Positions 27,247 to 37,100 of a stretch of DNA of 64,000 bases are shown one piece after another. Made by a program: the position numbers and the translations under genes. The DNA is taken from NCBI GenBank assembly GCA_947502925.1, contig CANNBS010000001.1:310001-374000 (forward strand), in the 5' to 3' direction. The notes beneath the pieces were generated by a model, which did no database searches, was not told the DNA's origin, and was given only the letters and a program-made list of their open reading frames with translations. Every line of letters begins with the position of its first letter. Position 1 is the stretch's first letter. This DNA is from an uncultured Marinicella sp. GTDB taxonomy: Bacteria; Pseudomonadota; Gammaproteobacteria; Xanthomonadales; Marinicellaceae.

Positions 27247-29022
27247 ATGCGCAGCCAATATTGCAACCAAGTCACAGAACAGATGTTAGATCAACCGGTG
27301 GAAGTCTGCGGTTGGGTTGACAAACGACGCGACCACGGTGGTGTGATTTTTATTGATTTACGTGATCACACCGGTTTATTGCAGGTGGTGGTTGAACCCG
27401 ATAACCAGACCGCTTTTCAGATTGCCGATGATGCCCGTTATGAGTATTGTCTGCGCGTCACCGGTACCGTGCGTAAACGCCCCGAAGGACAGGCCAATGA
27501 ACGCCTGGCCAGTGGCCAGATTGAAGTGGTGGTGGATGAATACGAAGTGCTGAATGAAGCCAAAGCCCTGCCCTTTATGATGGATGAACAAGCCGGTGAG
27601 CAAGTGCGGTTAAAATACCGTTATCTGGATTTGCGCCGGGGCAAAATGCAACACAATATGCGATTACGTTCACGCTTAACCCATGCCCTTCGGCAACATT
27701 TACACCAACGTGATTTTTTGGACATTGAAACGCCGATTTTAACCAAAGCCACACCCGAAGGCGCGCGTGATTTTCTGGTGCCGGCAAGGATGCATCCTGG
27801 GCAATTTTACGCCATGCCACAATCACCACAATTATTTAAACAGTTGTTAATGATGTCCGGTATGGATCGCTATTACCAAATCGCCCGCTGTTTTCGGGAT
27901 GAGGATTTGCGCGCTGATCGCCAGCCTGAATTTACTCAGCTAGATGTGGAAATGGCTTTTGTGGAACAAAACGATGTTCTCAACACTGCCGAAGAATTGA
28001 TTCGCAGCACTTTTAAAGAAGTGCTGGATATTGATTTACCCAATCCTTTTCCACGCATGACCTATGCCGAAGCGATGCGACGTTACGGCTCTGATAAACC
28101 GGATTTGCGGATTGATCTGGAACTGGTGGATATCGCTGAAGCGGTGAAAGATGCCGAATTTAAAGTTTTTTCGGCACCAGCCAATGACGCCAACGGCCGG
28201 GTAGCGGTGCTGAAAATCCCGCAAGGCGGCAAAAACTTCACCCGCAAACAGATCGACGATTACGAACCTTTTGTTAAACGCTATGGTGCCCGTGGTCTGG
28301 CCTGGATTAAAGTCAATGACAAAGCCGCCGGCCGCGAGGGATTACAATCGCCGATTGTGAAATTTTTAGATGATGACGCCTTAACAAAAATTATTGAAAT
28401 AACTGCCGCAGAAGATGGCGATTTGCTGTTCTTTGGTGCCGGCAACTATGAAGATGTCTCACAATACATGGGCGCTTTACGCCTTAAAATTGGTGCAGAC
28501 ACTGATCGTGTGGCATCAGACTGGCAGCCTTTATGGGTGGTGGATTTCCCCATGTTTGAATGGAATGCCGATGACAAACGCTGGGACGCCTTACATCATC
28601 CCTTTACCGCACCGGCCTGTGATTTAGCACAGTTAAAAGCCGCCCCCGGCGAGGCTTTATCCAAAGCCTATGACATGGTTCTTAATGGCGTTGAACTCGG
28701 TGGTGGCTCCATCCGTATCCACAGATCTGACGTTCAGTCTGAAGTGTTTGAGTTGTTAGACATAACCCCGGAGCAGGCCCGGGAAAAGTTTGGCTTTTTA
28801 CTGGATGCCCTGGATTATGGTTGTCCGCCCATGGGTGGCATTGCTTTTGGCGTCGATCGCATGGCGGCACTGATGTGCGGCGAGGAATCCATTCGTGAAG
28901 TGATTGCCTTCCCGAAAACCTCAAGTGGTGCCTGCCCATTAACCCAGGCACCGTCAGATATTGATAGCCGTCAACTGGCGGATGTGCATATTCAGACCGT
29001 GATTCCGGAGGCCGATGAATAA
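27247..29022 (+). CDS. aspS: Aspartyl-tRNA synthetase
   Basis: A 591-residue class II synthetase of the bacterial type. The N-terminal OB-fold starts [20 protein letters not shown]. The catalytic core has motif 2 ([20 protein letters not shown] near residues 218-237), the bacterial GAD insertion in the middle (about residues 285-420), and motif 3 GLDRM as [13 protein letters not shown] near 535. The frame is open 31 codons further upstream, but ATG at 27247 gives the usual MRSQYCN start and the usual length of about 590 residues. It overlaps the hydrolase gene by eight bases. Confidence 0.97.
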   Translation: MRSQYCNQVTEQMLDQPVEVCGWVDKRRDHGGVIFIDLRDHTGLLQVVVEPDNQTAFQIADDARYEYCLRVTGTVRKRPEGQANERLASGQIEVVVDEYEVLNEAKALPFMMDEQAGEQVRLKYRYLDLRRGKMQHNMRLRSRLTHALRQHLHQRDFLDIETPILTKATPEGARDFLVPARMHPGQFYAMPQSPQLFKQLLMMSGMDRYYQIARCFRDEDLRADRQPEFTQLDVEMAFVEQNDVLNTAEELIRSTFKEVLDIDLPNPFPRMTYAEAMRRYGSDKPDLRIDLELVDIAEAVKDAEFKVFSAPANDANGRVAVLKIPQGGKNFTRKQIDDYEPFVKRYGARGLAWIKVNDKAAGREGLQSPIVKFLDDDALTKIIEITAAEDGDLLFFGAGNYEDVSQYMGALRLKIGADTDRVASDWQPLWVVDFPMFEWNADDKRWDALHHPFTAPACDLAQLKAAPGEALSKAYDMVLNGVELGGGSIRIHRSDVQSEVFELLDITPEQAREKFGFLLDALDYGCPPMGGIAFGVDRMAALMCGEESIREVIAFPKTSSGACPLTQAPSDIDSRQLADVHIQTVIPEADE

Positions 29023-29626
29023 CACCCCTTCAGAAGCGGTTGTTTTGGTCCATGGTTTATGGATGAAACCCTGGACCTGGATTGGTTATCGTCATTACCT
29101 TGAAGACCACGGTTTTAAAGTCTATTTATTCGGCTATAAAACCACCGGCCAGCCATTTGACTTTAACATTAACCGACTGGCGGCTTTTATTAATTCCAGA
29201 ACAGAAGACATCATCCATTTGGTGGTGCATTCCATGGGCGGCATTTTAGCCACCGAAGCCTTGCCCAAGATTAATAAACCAGGTAAATTATTACTCATCG
29301 GCTCACCCATTAACGGTTCAAAAGTGGCTCAAAAGCTGCACGACCTTGGCTGGGACAAGGCACTGTTAAAACATGCCGCCAAACCCCTGTCCAAAGGCAT
29401 CAAATTACCGTTAAAAAAACGTCAGACCATGATGATTGCCGGTGATTCTCCCTACGGTTTAGGCCGATTTATCGCCAGTTGGGACAGCCGTCATGACGGC
29501 ACCGTGGCACTCAACGAAACCAAAGCCGACTGGCTCGATGAACACCGCGTGGTTCACACCTCCCACATGGGTTTACTCAACAACCGTGAAGCCAAAAAAC
29601 TGACTGTGCAATTTCTGCAAAGTTAA
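29015..29626 (+). CDS. Alpha/beta hydrolase
   Basis: A 203-residue alpha/beta hydrolase fold protein. [17 protein letters not shown] at the N-terminus supplies the oxyanion region, [10 protein letters not shown] near residue 70 carries the probable nucleophile Ser, and the C-terminal [10 protein letters not shown] may provide the His. It has no signal peptide, so it is cytosolic. The substrate is unknown (lipase-, esterase- or thioesterase-like). Its start lies inside the last codons of aspS, so it is probably translated from the same transcript. Confidence 0.8.
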   Translation: MNNTPSEAVVLVHGLWMKPWTWIGYRHYLEDHGFKVYLFGYKTTGQPFDFNINRLAAFINSRTEDIIHLVVHSMGGILATEALPKINKPGKLLLIGSPINGSKVAQKLHDLGWDKALLKHAAKPLSKGIKLPLKKRQTMMIAGDSPYGLGRFIASWDSRHDGTVALNETKADWLDEHRVVHTSHMGLLNNREAKKLTVQFLQS

Positions 29627-29765
29627 CTATTCTTAACCTGAGTTATTGAAGCCTAACTGGCGCTGTCATCATGCTGCACAGCGTCACTCCCTGGCTTCGT
29701 ACATTTATCTTATTTTTGACCCGGCTTTTGTTAAAATAGATATTTTTAATGATTGGAGCTCATGC

Positions 29766-30632
29766 ATGCAAGAAAAACAAGCTACTGAAAACGTGGATTT
29801 CTTAACTGAAACCAAAAATTACCTGATTGATCTGGTCAATAACCCGGAAACTGTCTTGCCAATTATTAAAGGCATTTTACTGGCCATCCTGATTTACTGG
29901 ATTGGTAAAAAAATTGCCAGGTGGTTATCTAATGTCAGTTCAAAAGCCGTCAGCCGTGGTCACGGCGATCAGATTTTATCGGATTTTGTGCGTAAAATGG
30001 TCTATTATTTATTGCTTGCATTGGTCATCATCATGGCCCTCACCCAATTAGGTTTCCAGACCACCTCATTAATTGCTGTGGTGGGTGCCGCCGGTTTAGC
30101 CATTGGCCTGGCCTTAAAAGATTCGCTGGCCAACTTTGCCGCCGGTATTATGCTGGTGATGTTCAGACCTTTTAAAATTGATGATTTTGTGGAAGTGGCC
30201 GATGTCAGCGGCACCGTCAAGGAAATTAAATTATTCAGCACCTATATGCGCACCACTGATAACAAAAATCTGGTGATTCCAAACAGCCAAATTATTAATG
30301 ACATCATCACCAATTATTCGGCTCAGGATACCCGACGCATCGATTTGGTGATTGGAGTCAGTTATGACGATGACATTAAAACAGCCCAGAAAATCATGGA
30401 AGATACGCTGGCTAATCATGACAAGGTGTTGTCTGACCCCGAACCCAAAGTCATGCTCAATGAGCTGGCCGGATCAAGCGTTAATTTTAACGTCAGACCC
30501 TGGGTTAAAGCTGAAGACTATTGGCCGGTTCGCGCTGCCTTATTAGAGCAATTAAAATATAATATTGAAGCCGGCGGCTGCAGCTTTCCTTACCCGCAAC
30601 AGGATGTGCATTTATATAAACAGGAGTCTTGA
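29766..30632 (+). CDS. mscS: Small-conductance mechanosensitive channel (MscS family)
   Basis: A 288-residue inner membrane channel that opens under membrane tension on osmotic downshift. Three N-terminal helices are visible: VLPIIKGILLAILIYWIG, MVYYLLLALVIIMALTQLG and the pore helix AVVGAAGLAIGLALKDSLAN, rich in Gly and Ala, at about residues 100-130. The beta domain starts FRPFKIDDFVEV. The C-terminal alpha/beta domain is complete. The frame opens 40 codons earlier, but ATG at 29766, with GGAG seven bases upstream, is the likely start. Confidence 0.92.
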   Translation: MQEKQATENVDFLTETKNYLIDLVNNPETVLPIIKGILLAILIYWIGKKIARWLSNVSSKAVSRGHGDQILSDFVRKMVYYLLLALVIIMALTQLGFQTTSLIAVVGAAGLAIGLALKDSLANFAAGIMLVMFRPFKIDDFVEVADVSGTVKEIKLFSTYMRTTDNKNLVIPNSQIINDIITNYSAQDTRRIDLVIGVSYDDDIKTAQKIMEDTLANHDKVLSDPEPKVMLNELAGSSVNFNVRPWVKAEDYWPVRAALLEQLKYNIEAGGCSFPYPQQDVHLYKQES

Positions 30633-30649
30633 TTTTAAGTCAGTTGTCA

Positions 30650-30670
30650 AGAGGTCGTTAACCGGCCTCT
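30650..30670 (+). terminator. Terminator of the mscS gene
   Basis: AGAGGTCG, a short loop and CGGCCTCT (one G-T pair) are followed by TTGTTTATTTTT, 18 bases after the mscS stop. The T-rich side faces the plus direction, so it stops the mscS transcript before the convergent methyltransferase gene. Confidence 0.7.
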
Positions 30671-30674
30671 TTGT

Positions 30675-31415
30675 TTATTTTTGGGCAACCATAACCAACC
30701 GATCGGCATCCATGTCGTAATCATCACCTTTGAACGAGCCGTAAATCGTCACCAAGGAAAACCCGGCTTGTTTCAGCATGGTCGTTAATTCAGAGGCACT
30801 GTAAACATAATGCTGGTATTGCCAGCGATAAGCCTTTTCACCTCGCACTAAAATCCATTCATTACTATACACAGACATATTATCGATGAGCAAAGGCCGC
30901 TCAAAACGTACATCACCATTGTCATATTCGCTACAATGGACCGGTTCAAGGTGCAGGGCGGCTTGTTCCTTTGAAAACACATCCAACACAAAACAACCCG
31001 ATGGCTTGAGCCACTGATAAATATTCGCCAAAACCTGCTGATTCTCTTCCGGATTGTCATAATAACCAAATGATGAAAATAAATTGGTTACCAAATCAAA
31101 CGACTGCTGGGGCGCATAAGTCAATAAATCGGCATGCACCAAGGTCGCATCCAGATTTTCATTATCAATGTGCCGGGCCGCCTGATTTAGCAGAAAACCA
31201 CTTAAATCAACACCTGTTGTGCTTAACCCACGGCGTGCAAAACCCATCACATGTCGCCCCGGCCCACAGCCTAAATCCAAAACGGATTCAACCAGTGAGG
31301 GGCATAACTTCAGAATATGGTCACATTCTTGTGTGGCACGGTTAAAACTATCTGAATCAAACATGCAGTCATAAAAAACCCGCCACATGTCATCATTATC
31401 AAACCAATGGGGCAT
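30675..31415 (-). CDS. Class I SAM-dependent methyltransferase
   Basis: A 246-residue protein with the standard fold. Motif I is VLDLGCGPGRHVMGFARRGL near residue 43, followed by TTGVDLSGFLL, with ATLVHADLL and FDLVTNLFSSFGYY further on. The C-terminal half (SEYDNGDVRFERPLLID onward) is typical of a large family of uncharacterised small-molecule methyltransferases. No neighbour gives a clue to substrate. It is convergent with mscS. Confidence 0.8.
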   Translation of the reverse strand: MPHWFDNDDMWRVFYDCMFDSDSFNRATQECDHILKLCPSLVESVLDLGCGPGRHVMGFARRGLSTTGVDLSGFLLNQAARHIDNENLDATLVHADLLTYAPQQSFDLVTNLFSSFGYYDNPEENQQVLANIYQWLKPSGCFVLDVFSKEQAALHLEPVHCSEYDNGDVRFERPLLIDNMSVYSNEWILVRGEKAYRWQYQHYVYSASELTTMLKQAGFSLVTIYGSFKGDDYDMDADRLVMVAQK

Positions 31416-31443
31416 TATTCATCCTGAGGAAACGTTGCGAACA

Positions 31444-31474
31444 TAAAAAAGGCATTCTGATGACTCAAAATGCC
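31444..31474 (-). terminator. Terminator of yegP
   Basis: On the minus strand GGCATTTTGA, a four-base loop and TCAGAATGCC (one G-T pair) are followed by six T, 30 bases after the yegP stop. Confidence 0.85.
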
Positions 31475-31503
31475 CTGGGATAATCGTTTTAAACAGATTA
31501 TTT

Positions 31504-31839
31504 TTAAGCGCGCAAATCATCAACGCTGGCTGCCGCAGCATTTTTTGCCACAGAGGCGATGCCATTCATACAGCCACTTTCTGATTTATACATTTGTGAA
31601 CGGCCAATTTCCTGGCCATTACTGGCTTTTAATACGAAGTATTTGCGGCCATCTTTGGCTTCGCGACATTCAAAGTTGGCTTCATCAGCCGCATGCTTTT
31701 TAACTGACTCAATTCCATTGGTACAGCCATCGCTTGATTTATAACCCTGTGATTGCAAAATAACTTCACCGTTACCAGCTTTTAACACAAAGTAATCTTT
31801 ACCGTCTTTACCTTTTTCAATACAAAATTTACCTGCCAT
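31504..31839 (-). CDS. yegP: YegP family protein (tandem DUF1508)
   Basis: A 111-residue protein made of two DUF1508 repeats: CIEKGKDGKDYFVLKAGNGE with SQGYKSSDGC (residues about 5-50), and CREAKDGRKYFVLKASNGQE with SQMYKSESGCMNGI (55-100). It ends in a short Ala-rich tail. Such proteins are widespread; their role is unknown. The frame is open 37 codons upstream, but ATG at 31839, preceded by AGAGGA, gives the usual MAGKF start. It is divergent from lptD. Confidence 0.9.
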   Translation of the reverse strand: MAGKFCIEKGKDGKDYFVLKAGNGEVILQSQGYKSSDGCTNGIESVKKHAADEANFECREAKDGRKYFVLKASNGQEIGRSQMYKSESGCMNGIASVAKNAAAASVDDLRA

Positions 31840-31927
31840 GATTCTAATCCTCTTTGCTGATCTGGCTTGCACAATGTAAGCCATCATTAAAAAATCAAAC
31901 ATCCAATGCGGACATTTACCACCATCC

Positions 31928-31956
31928 ATATTAAAATAGCCCACTGCCAATGTAAA
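31928..31956 (-). promoter_or_regulatory. Putative sigma70 promoter for yegP
   Basis: On the minus strand TTTACA (31951-31956) and TAATAT (31928-31933) are 17 bases apart. Transcription would start about 80 bases before the yegP ATG. Confidence 0.5.
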
Positions 31957-31991
31957 TCATAAATAATTCATTTTTATAAACTGGAAGCAAA

Positions 31992-34160
31992 TTGCCAAAA
32001 AATCACCACATAGTTATCCTGCTTTTATTCACTTTCCCAAGCTTAGTTGAATCTCAAATCAATGGCTGTCCGGTGATTGACATGCCTCTCAATGCCAAAC
32101 ACAGGGCTTGTTTTGAACAACCCGTATTTGATGGCAAGGTGCGCTTATCAGCTCAACAAAGCAAACGACTGGATGACGACCGATTGTTGATAAGAGGGAA
32201 TGTCTGTGTTAAACAAAATGACATCAGTTTATTAACGCCCTCACTGATTTATAACCAAAACGAGTTAACCATTCAATCTCAGGGTATTGTTCAGTTACAA
32301 AGTAAATCACAGCGCTTATCGGCCATGTCCATCAACATGGATACCGAAACCGAGCAGACTCAATTGCATGAGGTCAATTATTTTCTGATTGATTCAGACA
32401 TGAACGGTGAAGCCGAATATATGAAGATTGGTGACAATCAATCTCATTTAGAGGCGGTGACTTTTTCCACCTGCTCGCCGGCACAGCGTGATTGGGAAGT
32501 GCGCGCGCAATCAGCTGACCTGGACCATGATGAAGGCGTTGGCACCTTTAGAAATTTAACCTTGCGCATTAAAGATGTGCCTGTCCTCTATTTGCCCTAT
32601 GCCAAGCTACCCATCAACGATGACAGAAGAACAGGCTTATTGGTGCCCGGTGTGTCTTATTCAAACACCACAGGATTAGACTTGTCGATTCCTTATTACA
32701 TCAATATTAAGCCCAATATGGACATGACCTTAACGCCGCGTTATATCGCAGACCATGGCATCATGTTGGGTGCACAATACCGCTATTTAACTGAACGAAG
32801 CCGCGGTGTGTTTGAAGGCAGTTATTTACCCAATGATGATAAACGGATGCGTGACCGCAGCCTGATTGACTATAAACACAGCACCCGATTTTCAGATGGC
32901 TGGCGTTTTGACAGCCACATTCAATCGGTTTCAGACAGCCGTTATTACGAAGACTTTGCCTCCAGTGCTTACATCACATCAACGCCTTATTTAAAAAGCC
33001 AGATTAATGTTCGTGGTTCATCGCCCACCTGGCAATTTTTTGCCGGTATCAATGAATATGATGTCTTGAGTGAGCAAATCACACCGGAACGAGAGCCCTA
33101 CCGGACTTTGCCGGAAGTCAGTTTTGACTGGTACCAAAACAAATACGCCCAACAGTATAGCTACGGCATCCGAACAGAACTCATTAATTTTTACAAAGAA
33201 CACGCCGTCGGTGCCTGGCGAAGCGATATCACGCCGTGGATTGAAAAACAATGGACCAGTTCCTGGGGTTATGTCAAACCCAAGCTCCAATACCGCAGCA
33301 CCCGTTATAACTTTGATGATGGTCGCACCGATATCAATCGAAACTTACCCATTGTCTCGCTTGATTCAGGCCTGATTTTCCAAAAAAATGAAGCCGATGG
33401 CCGTTATAAAACCATTGAGCCCAGACTGTTTTATACCTATGCGCCCTATCGGGACCAATCGGATATTCCTATTTTTGACAGCCGTGAATTGAGCTTTGGC
33501 AGTGCTTTATTATTTCAAACAAATCGCTTTTCCGGCGCCGATCGTCAGTCTGACATGAACCAGGCATCTCTGGCTTTCACCCAACGCAGTTTTGATTCAT
33601 CAGGCCAGGAACGCTGGAACTGGACCGTTGGCCAGATCAATTATTTTGAGGATCAGAAGGTACAAATCAACGATGCGCCACAGACCATTACCCAGTCGCC
33701 GATTATTTTTGATTATAATTTATTTTTATCCAGGTACTGGTCAGCCGGCTTATCCCTGCATTACAATGAGGAAGATGCTGAATTAGAACGGGGTTTATTT
33801 CGGGTTCAGCACAAAACCGACAACAATGCCCTTTATAACCTGGCTTATCGTTTTAGGCGGTCTAAAATTGAACAGTTTGACGCCTCGGTTGTCTTACCCC
33901 TTAATGAGCGTCATCGAATTATTGCCCGATGGAACTATTCGACCCGAAGTCAAAAAACCATTGAGGCTTTGTTCGGCTATGAACATAAAAGTTGCTGCTG
34001 GGCTTTTCGCTTAGTCGCGCGGCATTATCTGGTGGATGAGTCGGGCCTAAGCAATAACGGCATTTACGCAGAATTTCAATTAAACGGCTTGGGCGCTTTA
34101 GGCAGAGACCCAAGAGAGTTACTTCAACAATCCATTTTAGGGTATCAAGAGACATTTTAA
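31992..34160 (+). CDS. lptD: LPS-assembly protein LptD
   Basis: A 722-residue outer membrane beta-barrel that inserts LPS into the outer leaflet with LptE. The N-terminal OstA/LptA-like beta-taco (from KVRLSAQQSKRLDDDRLLIR near residue 48) is followed by the barrel domain. The disulfide-forming Cys pattern is kept: one near residue 25 (INGCPV), FSTCSP near 163, and a pair in HKSCCWAF near 670. The start is TTG at 31992, with GGAAG just upstream, giving a short hydrophobic signal peptide. No better ATG precedes it. It heads the lptD-surA-pdxA-rsmA-bioD operon. Confidence 0.93.
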   Translation: MPKNHHIVILLLFTFPSLVESQINGCPVIDMPLNAKHRACFEQPVFDGKVRLSAQQSKRLDDDRLLIRGNVCVKQNDISLLTPSLIYNQNELTIQSQGIVQLQSKSQRLSAMSINMDTETEQTQLHEVNYFLIDSDMNGEAEYMKIGDNQSHLEAVTFSTCSPAQRDWEVRAQSADLDHDEGVGTFRNLTLRIKDVPVLYLPYAKLPINDDRRTGLLVPGVSYSNTTGLDLSIPYYINIKPNMDMTLTPRYIADHGIMLGAQYRYLTERSRGVFEGSYLPNDDKRMRDRSLIDYKHSTRFSDGWRFDSHIQSVSDSRYYEDFASSAYITSTPYLKSQINVRGSSPTWQFFAGINEYDVLSEQITPEREPYRTLPEVSFDWYQNKYAQQYSYGIRTELINFYKEHAVGAWRSDITPWIEKQWTSSWGYVKPKLQYRSTRYNFDDGRTDINRNLPIVSLDSGLIFQKNEADGRYKTIEPRLFYTYAPYRDQSDIPIFDSRELSFGSALLFQTNRFSGADRQSDMNQASLAFTQRSFDSSGQERWNWTVGQINYFEDQKVQINDAPQTITQSPIIFDYNLFLSRYWSAGLSLHYNEEDAELERGLFRVQHKTDNNALYNLAYRFRRSKIEQFDASVVLPLNERHRIIARWNYSTRSQKTIEALFGYEHKSCCWAFRLVARHYLVDESGLSNNGIYAEFQLNGLGALGRDPRELLQQSILGYQETF

Positions 34161-34162
34161 TT

Positions 34163-35419
34163 ATGAGAAAATTTATATACTTATTAATAATCATGGCGCC
34201 TTTTGCACAGGCTGAACAGTTTTTGGACGAAATTGTCGCTGTGGTGGATGACTCGGTGATTATGCGGTCTGAATTAGAACGGTCTGCAGAATCCATCAAG
34301 AAACAAATCGAAGCCAGTGGCAACCCGATTCCGCCGGATGACATCTTAAATAAACAAGTTCTGGAAAAACTGATTGTTCAAAAAGTACAATTGCAACGGG
34401 CAGAACAAGTGGGCATTCGGATCTCTGATGCTGAAGTGGATGCCACCTTAACCAACATTGCTCGTCAAAATGGCATTTCCTTAGCGCAAATGCGTTCCAC
34501 CATTGAAGCCGATGGTTTTAATTTTACTGATTTTCGTGATGACATGCGCAAGGATATGATTACCGAACGGGTTCGCTATGCCTATGCCAATTCCACCGTG
34601 AAAGTCAGTGATCATGAAATTGATTTATTTCTTGCTGATAACCAACTGGACCAGGGCGAGGTCGATATCCAGCATCTGCTGATTGCGATTCCCGACGGTG
34701 CCGATGAAGCCACTGTGGAAGCCAAACGAGCCATGGTTAACGATTTGCGCCAGCAATTAATTGACGGGGCTGATTTTTCGGTGATTGCCACACAATACTC
34801 AGATGGCCAGAAAGCCCTGGAAGGCGGACGCCTGGGCTGGCGTCCGGTGAATCAATTGCCACCGATGTTTGCTGAAGAAGCCAAATCCCTGGAAGTCGGT
34901 GACATCACCCGACCTTTGCGCTCAGCCAGTGGTTTTCATTTGGTTAAACTGGTGGATAAACGAGACAAAACCACCAAATTAGTTGACCAGTATAAATTCC
35001 AACACCTGATGGTTGCCAGCGATGAAATCGTATCGCCTAAGGAAGGTATGGACATTATTAACGATTTATATCAGCAACTCCAACAAGGGGCTGACTTTGC
35101 CACACTGGCCGAAGAACACTCTGATGATGTTAACTCTGCGCCTTTAGGCGGAGATATGGGCTGGCGTACACTGGAAGGACTGGATCCACGTATGGGCAGC
35201 ATTGTTGAAAACCTGGAAGAAAATGAAATGTCCAGCCCTTTTCAAACCGATGCAGGTTGGCATATTGTTAAGTTACTGGACAAAAAACAAGCCGACGTCA
35301 CCGAAGAATATAAACGACAACAAGCCGAACAAGCCATTCGTCAACGTAAAATCCAGCAAACCATTGAATCATGGGTGCGAGAAATTCGTGGCGAAGCTTT
35401 TGTGGATATTCGGCTTTAA
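34163..35419 (+). CDS. surA: Periplasmic chaperone/peptidyl-prolyl isomerase SurA
   Basis: A 418-residue exported protein that escorts outer membrane proteins, including LptD, to the Bam machine. A signal peptide (KFIYLLIIMAPFAQA) is followed by the N-terminal helical chaperone domain (DEIVAVVDDSVIMRSELE), then two parvulin domains, DIQHLLIAIP... with YSDGQKALEGGRLGWR (about residues 165-270) and FQHLMVASDE... with HSDDVNSAPLGGDMGWR (about 280-380). It lies two bases after lptD and nine bases before pdxA. Confidence 0.95.
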   Translation: MRKFIYLLIIMAPFAQAEQFLDEIVAVVDDSVIMRSELERSAESIKKQIEASGNPIPPDDILNKQVLEKLIVQKVQLQRAEQVGIRISDAEVDATLTNIARQNGISLAQMRSTIEADGFNFTDFRDDMRKDMITERVRYAYANSTVKVSDHEIDLFLADNQLDQGEVDIQHLLIAIPDGADEATVEAKRAMVNDLRQQLIDGADFSVIATQYSDGQKALEGGRLGWRPVNQLPPMFAEEAKSLEVGDITRPLRSASGFHLVKLVDKRDKTTKLVDQYKFQHLMVASDEIVSPKEGMDIINDLYQQLQQGADFATLAEEHSDDVNSAPLGGDMGWRTLEGLDPRMGSIVENLEENEMSSPFQTDAGWHIVKLLDKKQADVTEEYKRQQAEQAIRQRKIQQTIESWVREIRGEAFVDIRL

Positions 35420-35428
35420 AGTGCCCCG

Positions 35429-36352
35429 ATGAAGTTGGCTGTCACACTGGGTGAGCCGGCAGGCATCGGGCCTGAGTTGCTGGCTCAGCTTGATCAAGAA
35501 TTAGATGATTGTGTGATTGTTGGTGACCCACAGTTAATCAATCAGCACTTACCTCAATGTCCGGCAAACAAAATTGAAGCTGTCAACTTGGCGGTATCCA
35601 GTGTTCCGGGGGAGCTCAATACCGCCAATGCCGGATGTGTTTTAGAGACCATTAAAGTCGCTGCTTTGGGTTGTCTCGATGGCCGTTTTGATGCCATGAT
35701 CACCAACCCAATTCATAAAGGCATTATTAATGATGCCGGCATTGGATTTTCAGGGCATACAGAATATTTAGCTGAATTAACCCACACCCGACAAGTGGTC
35801 ATGATGCTGTTAAACAAGTTCATGAAAGTGGCTTTAGTGACCACCCATTGTCCCCTCAAAGACGTTGCAGGCAACATCACTGCCGATAAAATTCAATCGG
35901 TCATTAAAATTATGCATCATGATTTACAACACAAATTTGGACTTTCGAACCCACACATTGCGGTGTGTGGCTTAAATCCACATGCCGGTGAAGGCGGTCA
36001 CCTGGGTCATGAAGAAATCGACATCATTATTCCGGCACTGAATGAACTTAAACAACAAGGTTTTCAGTTAAGCGGACCCATACCGGCCGATACACTGTTC
36101 ACACCCAATCAGGTCAAAAACTATGATGCCATTTTGGCCATGTATCATGACCAGGGTCTGGGGCCACTCAAATACGCCGGATTTGGTGAATCTGTTAATA
36201 TCACCTTAGGTTTACCCATTATCCGTACCAGCGTCGATCATGGCACCGCGCTGGATATTGCCGGACGGGGTATGGCTGATGCCGGCAGTTTAAAAGCCGC
36301 CATTCATCTGGCTCGGGATTGTGTCAAGAAGCAGAAAAACCATGCGCGCTAA
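35429..36352 (+). CDS. pdxA: 4-hydroxythreonine-4-phosphate dehydrogenase PdxA
   Basis: A 307-residue NAD-dependent enzyme in the pyridoxal phosphate pathway. MKLAVTLGEPAGIGPEL at the start, ITNPIHKG near residue 91, and the metal-binding His in SGHTEYLA near 108 are conserved. CGLNPHAGEGGHLGHEE near 185-201 and MYHDQGLGPLKY near 235-246 complete the site. The stop lies inside the start of rsmA (36342-36352 overlap), as is usual for the pdxA-rsmA pair. Confidence 0.95.
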   Translation: MKLAVTLGEPAGIGPELLAQLDQELDDCVIVGDPQLINQHLPQCPANKIEAVNLAVSSVPGELNTANAGCVLETIKVAALGCLDGRFDAMITNPIHKGIINDAGIGFSGHTEYLAELTHTRQVVMMLLNKFMKVALVTTHCPLKDVAGNITADKIQSVIKIMHHDLQHKFGLSNPHIAVCGLNPHAGEGGHLGHEEIDIIIPALNELKQQGFQLSGPIPADTLFTPNQVKNYDAILAMYHDQGLGPLKYAGFGESVNITLGLPIIRTSVDHGTALDIAGRGMADAGSLKAAIHLARDCVKKQKNHAR

Positions 36353-37100
36353 AAAACGGTTGGGCCAAAATTTTTTGCACGATGAAGGGATAATTGCGCA
36401 AATTATTCAAGTCATCAGACCGCAACAGGCTCGACAAATCATTGAAATTGGTCCGGGCACCGGTGCCCTGACGGATCATTTGGCCGCAGCGGATGTGCCT
36501 TTAACGCTGATTGAATTTGATTCTGATTTAATCGGCCCTTTAAAAAACCGCTATGCCAAAAAGACGCATGTCTCCATTCTGCATCAGGATGCCCTTCAGC
36601 TTCAACTGACACAAGGCCCTTATTTGATTGTCGGCAATTTGCCTTATAACATTTCATCACCCTTGTTGATTCATTTGATGAAGCAGTCATCTCACATTGA
36701 ACGGGCGGTCTTTATGCTACAAAAAGAATTGGTACAGCGTATATGTTCAGGGCCCGGCGTAAAGGCCTATGGCCGCTTATCGGTGATGTTGCAACATCGC
36801 TTTGACTGTTATGAATCGCTTACGGTGCCGCCTGCGGCGTTTAAGCCGATTCCGAAAGTAGATTCTCAAATTATTGAACTCATCCCTAAACAAAACCCCA
36901 GCGATGTTGACTTAAACAGACTTGAGTTTATTGTTAAACAAGCCTTTGCCCAGCGCCGAAAAACCATCCGCAACAACCTGAAAAAATGGTTCACGGATGA
37001 TGTATTGATTGGCTTTGACATTGACCCGCAACAACGCCCGGAAACAGTTACTGTGACACAATACGAACAGTTGGCACAACACCACCATGCGAATCACTGA
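36342..37100 (+). CDS. rsmA: 16S rRNA dimethyladenosine transferase RsmA (KsgA)
   Basis: A 252-residue enzyme that dimethylates A1518 and A1519 of 16S rRNA. RAKKRLGQNFLHDEG at the start and IIEIGPGTGALTDHL near residue 34 (SAM site) are present, then the target-base motif NLPYN near 105, and AQRRKTIRNNLKKW in the C-terminal domain. The frame is open seven codons earlier within pdxA, but ATG at 36342 is the family start. Its stop overlaps the bioD start by 14 bases. Confidence 0.96.
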   Translation: MRAKKRLGQNFLHDEGIIAQIIQVIRPQQARQIIEIGPGTGALTDHLAAADVPLTLIEFDSDLIGPLKNRYAKKTHVSILHQDALQLQLTQGPYLIVGNLPYNISSPLLIHLMKQSSHIERAVFMLQKELVQRICSGPGVKAYGRLSVMLQHRFDCYESLTVPPAAFKPIPKVDSQIIELIPKQNPSDVDLNRLEFIVKQAFAQRRKTIRNNLKKWFTDDVLIGFDIDPQQRPETVTVTQYEQLAQHHHANH

